From the NCBI RefSeq assembly GCF_050589845.1, contig NZ_JBNGPA010000030.1, forward strand, positions 11,470-75,469: a DNA stretch of 64,000 bases, read 5' to 3'. The first letter of the stretch is position 1. Each line of letters starts with the position of its first letter. Below the pieces are notes generated by a model. That model saw only the letters and a list, made by a program, of their open reading frames with translations, was not told where the DNA came from and ran no database searches. Both the position numbers and the translations under genes were made by a program. Source of the DNA: Carboxylicivirga agarovorans (GTDB taxonomy: Bacteria > Bacteroidota > Bacteroidia > Bacteroidales > Marinilabiliaceae). This document shows, piece after piece, positions 25,039 to 34,501 of this stretch.

Positions 25039-27276
25039 ATGAGCACACAGGTCGACTCTTTACAATCTCTTGTTTCCAGGTACATTAACACGACCAATAA
25101 AAGCGTATTTCTAACCGGGAAAGCCGGAACAGGAAAAACCACCCTGTTGCATCGTATTAAAGACCACACGCACAAAAACATGGTGGTTGCCGCACCTACG
25201 GGCATTGCTGCAATCAATGCGGGCGGTATTACACTTCACTCCTTATTTCAACTGCCATTTGGAGCATTTATCCCTGATAATAATGGCATTGACCCTGATC
25301 GCATGCAAACATTGGCTCATATTAATACGCCACGTTCGCTGATCAAAAACATCCAGATGCATACTACCAAACGCAATCTTATCAGAAACATGGAGCTTTT
25401 GGTCATTGACGAAGTCAGTATGTTACGGGCCGACCTGCTGGATGCAATAGATTTGATATGCCGACATGTTCGTCGCGACCATAATACTCCTTTTGGTGGA
25501 TTACAGGTATTGTTTATTGGCGATATGTTGCAATTACCACCTGTCACAAAATATGAGGAATGGAGTTACCTGAGCCGCTACTATAAAAGCCCTTACTTTT
25601 TTGATGCACAGGTGCTGCAACACCATCATCCGGTACACATTGAATTACAAAAGGTATACAGGCAGACGGATCAACGCTTTGTTAACTTACTTAATAACTT
25701 AAGAGATAACCAGGTAAGCAACGAAGACATTAAACTGCTTAACAACTATTACCAACCCGACTTCAATCAACAGAACAACGACGGTTACATTCAGTTAACC
25801 ACGCACAACGCTATTGCCGACAGCAAAAACAAGGAGTGTCTGCAGGAGTTGGATGGTCCGGTTTATTCGTATAACTCCAAAGTAAAAGGAGATTTTAAGG
25901 AGCACCAATATCCGTTGGATGAAGTGATGCAGTTTAAAAAAGGTGCCCAGGTAATGTTTATTAAAAACGATTTCTCAGGTCAGCAACGCTATTTTAATGG
26001 AAAAATTGGCAACATCAGCCATATTAGCAATGACACAATAGAAGTAAGTTTTAGTGATGGAAGTGAAAAGGTTGTGGTTGAACCCTATACCTGGGAAAAT
26101 AAAAAGTACTCGCTGAACAAAGAAACCAATGAAGTTGAAGAAAGTGTTGCAGGCGAGTTTATTCAATATCCTATTAAACTGGCCTGGGCCATTACAGTGC
26201 ATAAAAGTCAGGGACTGACCTTTGATAAGGCTATTATTGATGTGGGTAAAGCTTTTGCTTCGGGTCAGATTTATGTGGCACTTTCCCGACTGACATCGCT
26301 GGATGGGCTGGTTCTTAAAACGCCAATTCCACATCAGGGAATCGAAGCAGATGCATCACTCAGAAGCTTTGTGCAGCAGAAGATGAAGCAGGAGGAATTA
26401 GAGCCGATTCTTATGCAGGAGTCACAAAAGTACTTTAACGATTTTGTGCTCAAGGCTTTTGATTTCAATGACCTTGTTGTGTCTTTGCATCAACATCTAA
26501 AAGGATACACAAAAGACGAAAAACGTTCGAAAAAACAACAATACAAATCCTGGGCTGAAGAATTACTGAAGGAGACCGAACCATTGCAAAGCGTAGCCAA
26601 TAGCTTCCGCTCACAGGTTTATCGCATTGCCACATCAGGAGATGAAAACTACGTTACCACACTGATTGAAAGAGTCAATAAAGCCATTGGCTATTTTCAA
26701 CCTCCCATAAAGAAGATCCACTCCAATATTATCGCCCACATTGAAAATGTGAGTGAGTTAAAAGGCGTGAAAGCATACCTAAACGAATTGAAAGACCTTG
26801 CTGCACAATACTACTCCCTCCTGCATAATATTCTGAAAGCAAAAACCCTGTTAGAGTCATCTTTAAAAGGCCTGGACGTTAACAAGGAAGACATTGATCA
26901 GCCAGAACTGGAGAAACAGCCAGAAGAAAAGCGTAAAAAAAGAGCTGTAAAAGATAAAGAAGCGAAACCACCAAAAGTAGCAACCTACCTGGTTACATGT
27001 GCCCTATACAAACAAGGTCACGACATTGCTTCCATAGCCAAAGAACGTGGACTGGTTAAAACAACAATTGAATCACACATCGCCCGCTGCATTAAAGAGA
27101 ATATACTGTCGTTAAATGATTTTGTTGATCACGAAAGCAGGGAAGCAATAAAGCAGGGAATCAAGAATTGTGAAGGTACAGCCTTATCAGAGATCAAAGA
27201 ATACTTAAAGCACAAATATTCTTATGCCGATATAAAGTTCGTACAATCCTGGATGCAGTCTGATGGAGTATTATAA
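25039..27276 (+). CDS. Pif1-like superfamily 1B DNA helicase with C-terminal HTH domain
   Basis: Pif1 helicases are 5'-3' motors that resolve G-quadruplexes and help replication and repair. The 745-residue protein has Walker A GKAGTGKTT (residues 27-35), VAAPTGIAAINAGG (motif Ia, typical of Pif1), Walker B LLVIDEVSMLRADL, GDMLQLPPV (motif III), and near residues 370-405 WAITVHKSQGLTFDK and YVALSRLTSLDGL (motifs V and VI). This agrees with the Bacteroides Pif1 (BsPif1) type. The C-terminal third (about residues 640-745) carries a helix-turn-helix of the Helix_turn_40 kind (SIAKERGLVKTTIESHIARC), after a Lys/Glu-rich linker. It is a single-gene unit between a promoter and a terminator. Confidence 0.9.
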   Translation: MSTQVDSLQSLVSRYINTTNKSVFLTGKAGTGKTTLLHRIKDHTHKNMVVAAPTGIAAINAGGITLHSLFQLPFGAFIPDNNGIDPDRMQTLAHINTPRSLIKNIQMHTTKRNLIRNMELLVIDEVSMLRADLLDAIDLICRHVRRDHNTPFGGLQVLFIGDMLQLPPVTKYEEWSYLSRYYKSPYFFDAQVLQHHHPVHIELQKVYRQTDQRFVNLLNNLRDNQVSNEDIKLLNNYYQPDFNQQNNDGYIQLTTHNAIADSKNKECLQELDGPVYSYNSKVKGDFKEHQYPLDEVMQFKKGAQVMFIKNDFSGQQRYFNGKIGNISHISNDTIEVSFSDGSEKVVVEPYTWENKKYSLNKETNEVEESVAGEFIQYPIKLAWAITVHKSQGLTFDKAIIDVGKAFASGQIYVALSRLTSLDGLVLKTPIPHQGIEADASLRSFVQQKMKQEELEPILMQESQKYFNDFVLKAFDFNDLVVSLHQHLKGYTKDEKRSKKQQYKSWAEELLKETEPLQSVANSFRSQVYRIATSGDENYVTTLIERVNKAIGYFQPPIKKIHSNIIAHIENVSELKGVKAYLNELKDLAAQYYSLLHNILKAKTLLESSLKGLDVNKEDIDQPELEKQPEEKRKKRAVKDKEAKPPKVATYLVTCALYKQGHDIASIAKERGLVKTTIESHIARCIKENILSLNDFVDHESREAIKQGIKNCEGTALSEIKEYLKHKYSYADIKFVQSWMQSDGVL

Positions 27277-27282
27277 AACTCC

Positions 27283-27340
27283 GCCTCTGCTTTTTCAGGA
27301 AACTATGAATGGAAAGTTTAAATGCAGAGGCAGAGCTTTT
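27283..27340 (+). terminator. Terminator after the helicase gene
   Basis: GCCTCTGC (27283-27290) pairs with GCAGAGGC (27324-27331), with an inner AAACT/AGTTT helix, and is followed by AGAGCTTTTT. Confidence 0.6.
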
Positions 27341-27354
27341 TGGTTAAGGCCTTG

Positions 27355-27474
27355 CTAGAAAATTATTAATAAGGTTACAATTATTAATATCACCAATTGA
27401 TACAACAACACGATCTGCGGAACGTCCGGTGATTTCATAAAAGCAAACAGCTTATTTGAAATAGCTTTCTTCAT
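27355..27474 (-). CDS. Possible 39-residue membrane peptide
   Basis: ATG 27474 to TAG 27355 encodes 39 residues: a basic N-terminus (MKKAISNKLFAFMK), a short polar stretch and a hydrophobic C-terminus (IVLLYQLVILIIVTLLIIF). This is the form of a small single-pass inner-membrane protein. It fills the gap between the helicase terminator and a T9SS-tail gene. No family is recognised, and the ribosome site is weak, so the call is tentative. Confidence 0.4.
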   Translation of the reverse strand: MKKAISNKLFAFMKSPDVPQIVLLYQLVILIIVTLLIIF

Positions 27475-27615
27475 AATGTCAGAGTTAGATGTTAGTGTTA
27501 AAAGTTACGCTGATCAACAAGCAAATTCTGTGCCGTAACCTTGTGTTTTTTGAGTCATTTTGATATTCATTTTATTTTTTATTTCTTTGATTTGCTTATC
27601 AAAAAACCTTACACA

Positions 27616-28071
27616 ATGAGAATAGCTCCCCTTCTTATATTGTTAACAGTTGGTTGTATATGCCGTGCTCAGGAAAGACAACTTATATCGGCCAACAGTT
27701 TCACTTTTAAATCGAACTATAATTACTCCATTAGCATTGGTGAACCGGTTATTGACCTGTTATCAAATGGTAATATCAAGTTCATCCAAGGCTTCATTCC
27801 AATGAAATCCACAGCAATAGCATCAGACATTGAACAGCCGGAGCTATCTGTACAGATTTATCCTAACCCGGTTACATCTGATATTTTTATAAAAGGAATT
27901 GATTTAAGCAAAGGCTTCTCATATTCAATCATTGGAACCGGAGGCACTATCATAGAAAAAAAGAAACTCACTCAGGCCCGGATTCATGCCAGTCACCTGG
28001 CACCCGGAAGTTATATAATTACAATTTTCAATAATAAATCAACCTATAAGCAAAAACTAATTAAACAATAA
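27616..28071 (+). CDS. T9SS type A sorting-domain protein
   Basis: This is a 151-residue secreted protein. The start ATG 27616 gives a clean signal peptide (MRIAPLLILLTVGCICRAQ); the frame is open upstream but without a better start. Residues about 20-65 contain SISIGEPVIDLLSNG and KFIQGFIPM, a segment often found before Bacteroidota sorting tails. The C-terminal 75 residues (LSVQIYPNPVTSDIF ... HLAPGSYIITIFNNKSTYKQKLIKQ) are a Por secretion-tail domain (TIGR04183), with the YPNP and G-x-Y motifs. The protein is therefore nearly all sorting signal plus a short adaptor. It is 21 nt upstream of the Kelch gene, suggesting a two-gene unit. Confidence 0.88.
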   Translation: MRIAPLLILLTVGCICRAQERQLISANSFTFKSNYNYSISIGEPVIDLLSNGNIKFIQGFIPMKSTAIASDIEQPELSVQIYPNPVTSDIFIKGIDLSKGFSYSIIGTGGTIIEKKKLTQARIHASHLAPGSYIITIFNNKSTYKQKLIKQ

Positions 28072-28092
28072 TTCTCCCTGAAATCACAAAAT

Positions 28093-29691
28093 ATGAAAAA
28101 ATATACCATCTTAGGAATACTACTGTTAATAACATATCTGTCACAAGCCCAGGTTCCGGAGAACATAAATTACCAGACACTGATCAGAGATAATAGCGGG
28201 AATTTTGTTTCAAATGAAACTGTTTCCATTCGTCTATCATTACTTCAAGGCAGTCCTACAGGGTCTGTTGTTTATTCCGAAGCCCATATGACGCAGACCA
28301 ACGACTATGGCTTAATAAATCTGAAAATAGGAGAAGGAGCATCTTCAGATGTATTCAGTGATATTAATTGGGCACAGGAAACCTTATTTATTAAGGTGGA
28401 AGCCAAAGTTGGTAATGCGGCTTCCTATGAAGAAATTGGCATATCTCCTTTTAGCAGTGTGCCATATGCTTTATTTGCCAAAGATGCCAATATCACTCTC
28501 ACGGCGGGCGACGGTATCGATATCAATGAGAAAACAATAAGTGCCCAGATAAATAATCCTTTATGGAACGCCAATAGCATTCAGAATAAAGACATTTCAA
28601 CAAATGAACCTCAAACAGGTGATGTTCTGATTTATGATGGCACCCAATGGACTCCCGGCCAGCAAAACACCGTTCCTTCAGGCTCAGGAATCATTAGTTT
28701 TAGTTCTGATGCCCCTGATGGCTTTGAATTTTCAGGAAATACCATCACAACAGAAAAAGTTGATGGAAACTGGGAAGAAGTCGCACCGATGTATAATATC
28801 AGACGATATGCAGCTACTTGTGAATACAATGGTAAACTATATGTTTTTGGCGGAGAAGACACCTACAATTTCACAACCCGTTATGCAGAAGTATATGATC
28901 CTTCATCAAATACCTGGACAGAATTAGAGCCAATGCCTGTTGGCAGAACAATTGGAGCGGCTGTTGCCCACAATGGATTAATCTATGTTTCGGGAGGCTT
29001 GACAGAAGGAACTAATACAGGTTCAACAAGAGTTGATGTTTATGATCCGGCACTAAACACATGGTCTGCCATACCATCAATGAATCATGGGCGATACTTA
29101 CACAGTTTGTTTGCTTATAATAATAAGCTTTATGCGGTTGGCGGCCTGGTGCGATTAAGCGACCCTCAAGTTACAGCAACTATTGAAGAGTATGACTTTA
29201 CAGATCAGACATGGACCGTTATAAATACCATACCTACATTTTATCCAGGAACTGTTTCAACTATTCTTAACAGTACCATTTACTTCACTTGTGGTTCTGA
29301 CACCCCAGGTGATTCATATTCATGCAAAAGCAGCGTATGGTCATACAATCTTGATACTCAGGAATGGGCTGATCTAAAACCATTAAACACACCAAGAATT
29401 GGCTGTGCTTTTGGTACAGTTGATAACCACCTGATCATTACTGGTGGTATTTACAATGGCAATTATCTTTCTTCTACCGAGTTATATTCTCCTAAGGATA
29501 ACACCTGGTTTGATGTTTCAGACCAAATAAAGGCTCCATCATTTTCAATGAGAGGAAATGAAGTAAATGGGGTATTTATCATGACTGGAGGGCAATACAA
29601 AGAAAACGGAACAGCCTACAAAACAAATTCAACTCAAACGTTTAACCTGGTCATCAGTAAGGAGAAGGTATACATCCATCGCTCACAATAA
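28093..29691 (+). CDS. Secreted Kelch-repeat protein
   Basis: The 532-residue protein has a signal peptide (MKKYTILGILLLITYLSQAQ) and an N-terminal beta domain (about residues 20-130) with VPENINYQTLIRDNSGN and GLINLKIGEG, a module common at the start of Bacteroidota surface proteins. Residues about 230-525 hold Kelch repeats, each with a Gly-Gly pair and a spaced Tyr/Trp (e.g. GKLYVFGGEDTYN, NGLIYVSGGLTEG, NKLYAVGGLV, NHLIITGGIYNG, GVFIMTGGQ), giving a beta-propeller of about six blades. Unlike its neighbour it has no sorting tail, ending in KEKVYIHRSQ. It may work with the T9SS-tail protein upstream (inference). Confidence 0.86.
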   Translation: MKKYTILGILLLITYLSQAQVPENINYQTLIRDNSGNFVSNETVSIRLSLLQGSPTGSVVYSEAHMTQTNDYGLINLKIGEGASSDVFSDINWAQETLFIKVEAKVGNAASYEEIGISPFSSVPYALFAKDANITLTAGDGIDINEKTISAQINNPLWNANSIQNKDISTNEPQTGDVLIYDGTQWTPGQQNTVPSGSGIISFSSDAPDGFEFSGNTITTEKVDGNWEEVAPMYNIRRYAATCEYNGKLYVFGGEDTYNFTTRYAEVYDPSSNTWTELEPMPVGRTIGAAVAHNGLIYVSGGLTEGTNTGSTRVDVYDPALNTWSAIPSMNHGRYLHSLFAYNNKLYAVGGLVRLSDPQVTATIEEYDFTDQTWTVINTIPTFYPGTVSTILNSTIYFTCGSDTPGDSYSCKSSVWSYNLDTQEWADLKPLNTPRIGCAFGTVDNHLIITGGIYNGNYLSSTELYSPKDNTWFDVSDQIKAPSFSMRGNEVNGVFIMTGGQYKENGTAYKTNSTQTFNLVISKEKVYIHRSQ

Positions 29692-29718
29692 GCTAAATTT
29701 ACAACTATATTCATAAAT

Positions 29719-29751
29719 AAAAGACCGATAATCTCGGTCTTTTATTTTTTT
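29719..29751 (+). terminator. Intrinsic terminator after the Kelch gene
   Basis: A perfect 10-bp stem AAAAGACCGA / TCGGTCTTTT with a 5-nt loop is followed by ATTTTTT. Confidence 0.85.
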
Positions 29752-29767
29752 GCTTATTGCTATAAGC

Positions 29768-29775
29768 TAAATTTG
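29768..29775 (+). promoter_or_regulatory. Putative -7 element of the glycan operon
   Basis: TAAATTTG matches TAnnTTTG 18 nt before the ATG at 29794, just after the previous terminator. The nearest TTTG (29749-29752) is only 15 nt away, so the -33 half is weak. Confidence 0.4.
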
Positions 29776-29793
29776 CAGAAACTAAATTATTCA

Positions 29794-31092
29794 ATGGATC
29801 AAAACAAAATCTTTTTAACCGGTTTATTATCAGCCAGGATAGGTGGACTTGAAGTGGGTAACCTTGGAAATTTCGCCATAGTTGAACCATTTATCGATAA
29901 CCTGAAAAAAGAGTTTCCAAACCACTCGATCAGGACTTCCTTCCAATTGTCAGAGAGTTTTGAGCAACAAAAAGAGATTACATGTTTGCGCAACGAACGC
30001 TTCTGGAATTATGGCAAATACACAGCTAAGCAAACCATTAAAGACGCATTTAAACTGCTGCTTTATAAAATAAGTTTTGGTTCATCAACTAAAATAATCA
30101 ATTCGAGCAAACTATTAAAAGAGCTATATAACGCTGATTTTGTTATTGATTTCAGTGGTGATGTTTTTGGTGAAAACGCCAAGTTCAATGTTTTCCTGGA
30201 GGGGGCAGCAAAAATATTCTTTGCCTACGCTTTAAAGAAGAAAGTATTTGTATTAGCAAGCTCACCAGGTCCTTTTAAAAAGCTTTATAAACGTCTGATC
30301 GTAAAATACCTTTACAACAAATCTGAAATCATCCTGAATCGTGAACCAATAAGCACCGACATGCTTATTGAGCTTGGACTGAACAAGGAAATAACAAAAA
30401 CATCAGCATGTCCTTCATACCTGTTTAAAGGCAACCCTCCTTCTACAGAATCAGGACTTTTAAACAAGTATGGCATTCATAATGAAGATAAGCTTGTAGG
30501 TTTTATTCTGACAGGCTGGACCCTCAAATATGCCCCTTACAATAAGTTGCCACGCGAAGAAGATGAACTGACAATATTCGTAGAGTTCCTGATTCACCTT
30601 TATGAAACCTATGAATTTAAAATTGTCCTTTTATCTCATGGCAATACAACATTGGACAATGGTGACCTTGTTTATGGTAATGACTACTATATTCTAAAAC
30701 AGCTATTTGAGATGATTCCTGAAAAATATAAAGACAGGATCATTCTTATCAACGAAGTATTTGATGCGAAACGTGCCAAAGCATTCATAGGTAATTTTGA
30801 CACGCTGATAAGTGGTCGATTACATGGGGCTATAGCTGGCATTTCTCAAACTGTCCCAACAATAGTTTATGATTACGGTCATGAACCTAAAGCACATAAA
30901 CTACGAGGATTTTTAAGACTTATCAACTACGAAAACTTCCTTTGTAATCCAACGGACCTTGATGAGATGAAGAGTTTATTCAATAAACTCTGGACCAATC
31001 GCCTTTCAATAAAAGAACAACTAAAAGAAGAGGTGGCTTCCGTTCAGAGCAAAGCCTTACTCAACTTTAAATCAATTAAAAAATTTATATGA
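29794..31092 (+). CDS. Polysaccharide pyruvyl transferase family protein
   Basis: Members of this family transfer a pyruvyl ketal from phosphoenolpyruvate to a sugar in surface polymers, or act as related GT-B-like enzymes. The 432-residue protein (start ATG 29794; an upstream TTG is unlikely) has GNLGNFAIVEPFIDNL near the N-terminus, FVIDFSGDVFGENAK, then VFVLASSPGPFKKLYKR and SEIILNREPIS, and in the C-terminal half FIGNFDTLISGRLHGAIAGIS, the typical SRLHG-type motif for this family. No signal or membrane helix. It is the first gene of a six-gene operon and overlaps the next gene by 4 nt (ATGA). Confidence 0.85.
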   Translation: MDQNKIFLTGLLSARIGGLEVGNLGNFAIVEPFIDNLKKEFPNHSIRTSFQLSESFEQQKEITCLRNERFWNYGKYTAKQTIKDAFKLLLYKISFGSSTKIINSSKLLKELYNADFVIDFSGDVFGENAKFNVFLEGAAKIFFAYALKKKVFVLASSPGPFKKLYKRLIVKYLYNKSEIILNREPISTDMLIELGLNKEITKTSACPSYLFKGNPPSTESGLLNKYGIHNEDKLVGFILTGWTLKYAPYNKLPREEDELTIFVEFLIHLYETYEFKIVLLSHGNTTLDNGDLVYGNDYYILKQLFEMIPEKYKDRIILINEVFDAKRAKAFIGNFDTLISGRLHGAIAGISQTVPTIVYDYGHEPKAHKLRGFLRLINYENFLCNPTDLDEMKSLFNKLWTNRLSIKEQLKEEVASVQSKALLNFKSIKKFI

Positions 31093-32009
31093 TACGGGTG
31101 GTTTTTCTTGGCATGGGAGGTCCCATTACCACAATGGTTTTAAATACATTACTAAGCCATAAAAATGTGGAGCTAATGTGCCTGATCAAGCCACTTCAAA
31201 AAGGTAATTCTGATTCTAAAGCCAAACAGATATTTCAAAAACTCCCCCCACTTATCCAAAGGGCAATCAGGAGTTGTCGAATAAAGTTTCTTAACATCGA
31301 AAAGTGGCAACTACCTGATTTAATATCCCGCTTCAATATTGACGTGATCACCACAGGTGATATCAACTCTGGTAAAACCATTGAATTAATTCAGTCGAAA
31401 AAGCCAGACTTAATTGTAGTCGCTAACTTTAATCAGATACTAAAAAAAGGAATCTTATCCATACCTAAAATAGGCTGTATCAATGTCCATCCATCCCTAT
31501 TACCAGACTATCGGGGTGCAAATCCGATTTTTTGGATGTTCAAGAATAATGAACAAACGGGCGGCACTACAATACATTTGATTGATGAAGGAATAGACAC
31601 CGGTGGTATAATTAAGCAGTCGGAATTCAGATTAAGTGAGAGCGAAAGCGTTCAATCATATAGTATTAAATGCGGGCATGCTGCAGCAAAAGACCTTAAC
31701 AGCGTTCTGGATTCCCTCTCTGAAAATACTTCATTGTCAAGCGTGAACATTGTTAAAAAAGGAAAATACTACCCCAGACCAACTGAAAAGGATGGCGAGT
31801 TATTGCTTATTGATAAGCCAGAGATAGTCTTGCGTAATTATCGTGTTATGAAAAATTACACCCCTGTTTATCTGAGCATTGACAATAAACAATTTACAAT
31901 TACCAGTGCCTGGATAGATAAAACAAACGAGTCTGGTAATGAGCCAAATGAATTTGTATATTCATCAAATGAAAAAGCACTAAAATTCAAAGGTACATAC
32001 AATGCCTAA
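31089..32009 (+). CDS. Formyltransferase family protein (sugar-type, Fmt-like)
   Basis: The 306-residue protein has the N10-formyl-THF-dependent formyltransferase fold. It contains the catalytic region GCINVHPSLLPDYRGANP with the conserved Asn and His, and later LIDEGIDTGGIIKQ with the conserved Asp. The N-terminal nucleotide-like fold starts IRVVFLGMGGP. A C-terminal domain of about 90 residues resembles the OB-like end of Fmt. Its place inside a glycan operon and divergence from methionyl-tRNA formyltransferase suggest N-formylation of an amino sugar (inference). It overlaps the gene before by 4 nt and the gene after by 8 nt. Confidence 0.85.
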   Translation: MIRVVFLGMGGPITTMVLNTLLSHKNVELMCLIKPLQKGNSDSKAKQIFQKLPPLIQRAIRSCRIKFLNIEKWQLPDLISRFNIDVITTGDINSGKTIELIQSKKPDLIVVANFNQILKKGILSIPKIGCINVHPSLLPDYRGANPIFWMFKNNEQTGGTTIHLIDEGIDTGGIIKQSEFRLSESESVQSYSIKCGHAAAKDLNSVLDSLSENTSLSSVNIVKKGKYYPRPTEKDGELLLIDKPEIVLRNYRVMKNYTPVYLSIDNKQFTITSAWIDKTNESGNEPNEFVYSSNEKALKFKGTYNA

Positions 32010-33015
32010 ATATTCTATACAAACAATTCCCTACGATACAGCTGCCGGTGATTGGAATGAACTTCTAAGTAATTCCGTTAATGTGAGCCCTTTTCACCAC
32101 CTTGAATGGTTAAATGCATACTCAAAAGCCAAGGGTGAGTCTTTTGAAATAATAGGGTGCTACAATGAGAATAATGAGATCGTTGCAGGATTTGCCTATT
32201 TCTACCGAAAGAAATATGGATACAAATTAATTATTAATCTTTTGGGGATTGATAATCATATAATATACCGCGAAAGAGCAACAAAACTACAATCAAAAAA
32301 AGAAAGCTACTATTTTGATATTTACGAAGCAATAAACAACTACCTGGATAAAAATTGCAATCACATAGAATACACCCTGAGTTATTGCCATACTGATATT
32401 CGTCCTTTCAAATGGCAGGGATTCAAATCTGAAATTCGATACACCTACATAGGTGACCTGACTGACACGGATACCTTGCTAAAGAATTTTAATCCGGATG
32501 TAAGGAATAAAATTAAAAAAGCACTCAAACTCAACTATAGATTTGACTGCTCCAACTCAGCAGAAGAAATATTAGTCAGCCATCAATTAATTAAACGCTC
32601 ACTGGATAAAAACAGTCAAGCACAGGTGCTTGATCAGGAAGAATATCAAACATTTTGCAAGCTGCTTCACCAGGCAGAAATGATTAAGGTTTGTAATATT
32701 TACAACGACGAAACTCCAGTGGCAACAAGAGTGATCATTCACAATAAAAATCAAGCCATTGATTTCCAGGCCGGAGGTAATGAAGCCTATTTTAAAACAG
32801 GTCTTAATCAACTTCTAAGCTATAAGATATTCGAGATGCTGCACCAAAACAACATCGGACAATATGACTTTAGAGGTGCAAATACTCCAACTATTGCAAG
32901 ATACAAGTCAGGTTTTAACTTTAATTTGAAGCCATATTATCATATTTGGAAAGACAAAGGTTTAATGTTTAAGGCAATGCTAAAAACAAAAGAATTAATC
33001 GCGAATGTTAGGTAA
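32002..33015 (+). CDS. FemAB/GNAT-type acyltransferase
   Basis: The 337-residue protein resembles the FemAB/BioF2-like GNAT fold (PF13480). Visible features include FHHLEWLNAYSKAKGE near residues 31-46, the stretch NFNPDVRNKIKKALKLNYRF that fits the N-x-R-x-x-I-x-x-A motif of this family, and QAGGNEAYFKTGLNQLLSYKIFEML followed by YDFRGANTPTIARYKSGFNF, the C-terminal GNAT half with the fixed FxG-x-N pattern. Such enzymes move an amino-acyl or acyl group onto glycan precursors. The acceptor cannot be told from sequence. It overlaps both neighbours (8 and 11 nt). Confidence 0.82.
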   Translation: MPKYSIQTIPYDTAAGDWNELLSNSVNVSPFHHLEWLNAYSKAKGESFEIIGCYNENNEIVAGFAYFYRKKYGYKLIINLLGIDNHIIYRERATKLQSKKESYYFDIYEAINNYLDKNCNHIEYTLSYCHTDIRPFKWQGFKSEIRYTYIGDLTDTDTLLKNFNPDVRNKIKKALKLNYRFDCSNSAEEILVSHQLIKRSLDKNSQAQVLDQEEYQTFCKLLHQAEMIKVCNIYNDETPVATRVIIHNKNQAIDFQAGGNEAYFKTGLNQLLSYKIFEMLHQNNIGQYDFRGANTPTIARYKSGFNFNLKPYYHIWKDKGLMFKAMLKTKELIANVR

Positions 33016-34501
33016 GCTCAGAGAACTCTTTAAAGAAAGCTTCTTCTATGGCATTGGCAACTTTCTGACGAAAGCCAGTGGCCTTTACCTGTTACCGCTG
33101 TATTCAACCTATCTCACTAAGGAAGAGATCGGTTTAATGGGGCTTTACGAGACTGCTTTCTTTTTTCTGATGGCCATTGCAGCCTGGGGTACCAAAAGCG
33201 GTTTCACCAGGTGGTATAATGATATGCCAACGCAAAATGATCGCAAGTCTTTGTTCTTTACCACCTATGCTTTTAATGTGATCAGCAACACAATAGGGGT
33301 TGTCCTCACAGCAATCATACTCTTTAACCTCAATGTGTTTGATACTGAAGGCAGCGAACGCATTATCCCCTATTTTTGTTTGTCAGGATTGTTCAGACTG
33401 CTTTATGATGTGCCTTTTATTATGCTAAGGGTTCAACAAAAGGCTTTCAAACAAACAACTTATCAAACACTGAACATAGGCTTCACGATCCTTTTTACTT
33501 TTTACCAGCTGGAAATAAAAAACAATGGTTTTGAAGGCATCTACATTGGACAGCTAATGGCTAATGGATTAACCTTTTTAATAACAACCCCCTTAATAAT
33601 TAAAAGCTGCCATTTTCGTTTTAAAGGCACACTGTTAAAAGAAATGATCCGTTATGGCTACCCACTGGCTGTTTCAAATGTTTTGTTACATGTTTTGGCC
33701 ATAAGCGATCGTTATATACTGGAAGCGTATTACTCTCTGGCGGATGTTGGAAGTTATTCGGTGGCTACCAAAGTCACAAACCTGCTGCAGTTTCTGGTTA
33801 TGGGCACCTTCATTACCTCCTATACTTTCCAGTATTACAAATCTCTAAATGAGGAAGACAACTCTCGTTATCACATAAAAATATTCAGCTATTTTATGCT
33901 CTTTATGGTCCTGACGGGAATTGCCATTACCTATTTTTCCAAAGAGATCATTTTTATCATCATGGCTGGAAAAGTTGAGTATTTTGATGCCGTTCCTGTC
34001 ATTCCATTTCTGATGACAGGCCTTATCTTTTCAGGCATGCAACAGGTGTTTAAATTACCACTGACCAAAGCCAAACTAACCAGGCTCATTTCAATTGTGA
34101 CCATTGGAGCCGGCACCTTAAATGTTGGTTTAAACTTCCTGGTTATACCACAATTCGGCAAAGAAGGTGCTGCAGTTACAACCGCTGTCACCCAACTGAC
34201 AGCCGCCCTATGTTTTTTGTATCAAAGCAGAAAAATAGAAGGCACCCAATACGAGTGGCGTAAAATCGCATTGCTGTTAATCCTGGGTATTGTATTCTGT
34301 GGCGGATTCTTTTTGATACCCTCCATCAATATTGTGCTTGACATAGTGGTAAAACTTTGCTTATTGACCTTATTTATTCTATGCCTGTTTATATTTAACT
34401 TTTTTGAACCCATTGAAAAACAAAGAATAACAGAGGCATGGACCAAATGGAACAAACCAAGGGATATTATTGATAATATTAAAAGCTTAAACAAAAAATA
34501 G
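33005..34501 (+). CDS. Oligosaccharide flippase (Wzx/PST family)
   Basis: The 498-residue integral membrane protein has about 12-14 helices. The opening FFYGIGNFLTKASGLYLLPLYSTYLTKEEIGLMGLYE is the standard start of polysaccharide transporter flippases, and the second half has IRYGYPLAVSNVLLHVLAISDRYILEAYYSLADVGSYSVATKV. It moves an undecaprenyl-linked oligosaccharide across the inner membrane. Its presence means that the operon handles a lipid-linked repeat or glycan, even though no polymerase is seen here. It overlaps the FemAB gene by 11 nt and the FkbM gene by 1 nt. Confidence 0.92.
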   Translation: MLGKLRELFKESFFYGIGNFLTKASGLYLLPLYSTYLTKEEIGLMGLYETAFFFLMAIAAWGTKSGFTRWYNDMPTQNDRKSLFFTTYAFNVISNTIGVVLTAIILFNLNVFDTEGSERIIPYFCLSGLFRLLYDVPFIMLRVQQKAFKQTTYQTLNIGFTILFTFYQLEIKNNGFEGIYIGQLMANGLTFLITTPLIIKSCHFRFKGTLLKEMIRYGYPLAVSNVLLHVLAISDRYILEAYYSLADVGSYSVATKVTNLLQFLVMGTFITSYTFQYYKSLNEEDNSRYHIKIFSYFMLFMVLTGIAITYFSKEIIFIIMAGKVEYFDAVPVIPFLMTGLIFSGMQQVFKLPLTKAKLTRLISIVTIGAGTLNVGLNFLVIPQFGKEGAAVTTAVTQLTAALCFLYQSRKIEGTQYEWRKIALLLILGIVFCGGFFLIPSINIVLDIVVKLCLLTLFILCLFIFNFFEPIEKQRITEAWTKWNKPRDIIDNIKSLNKK

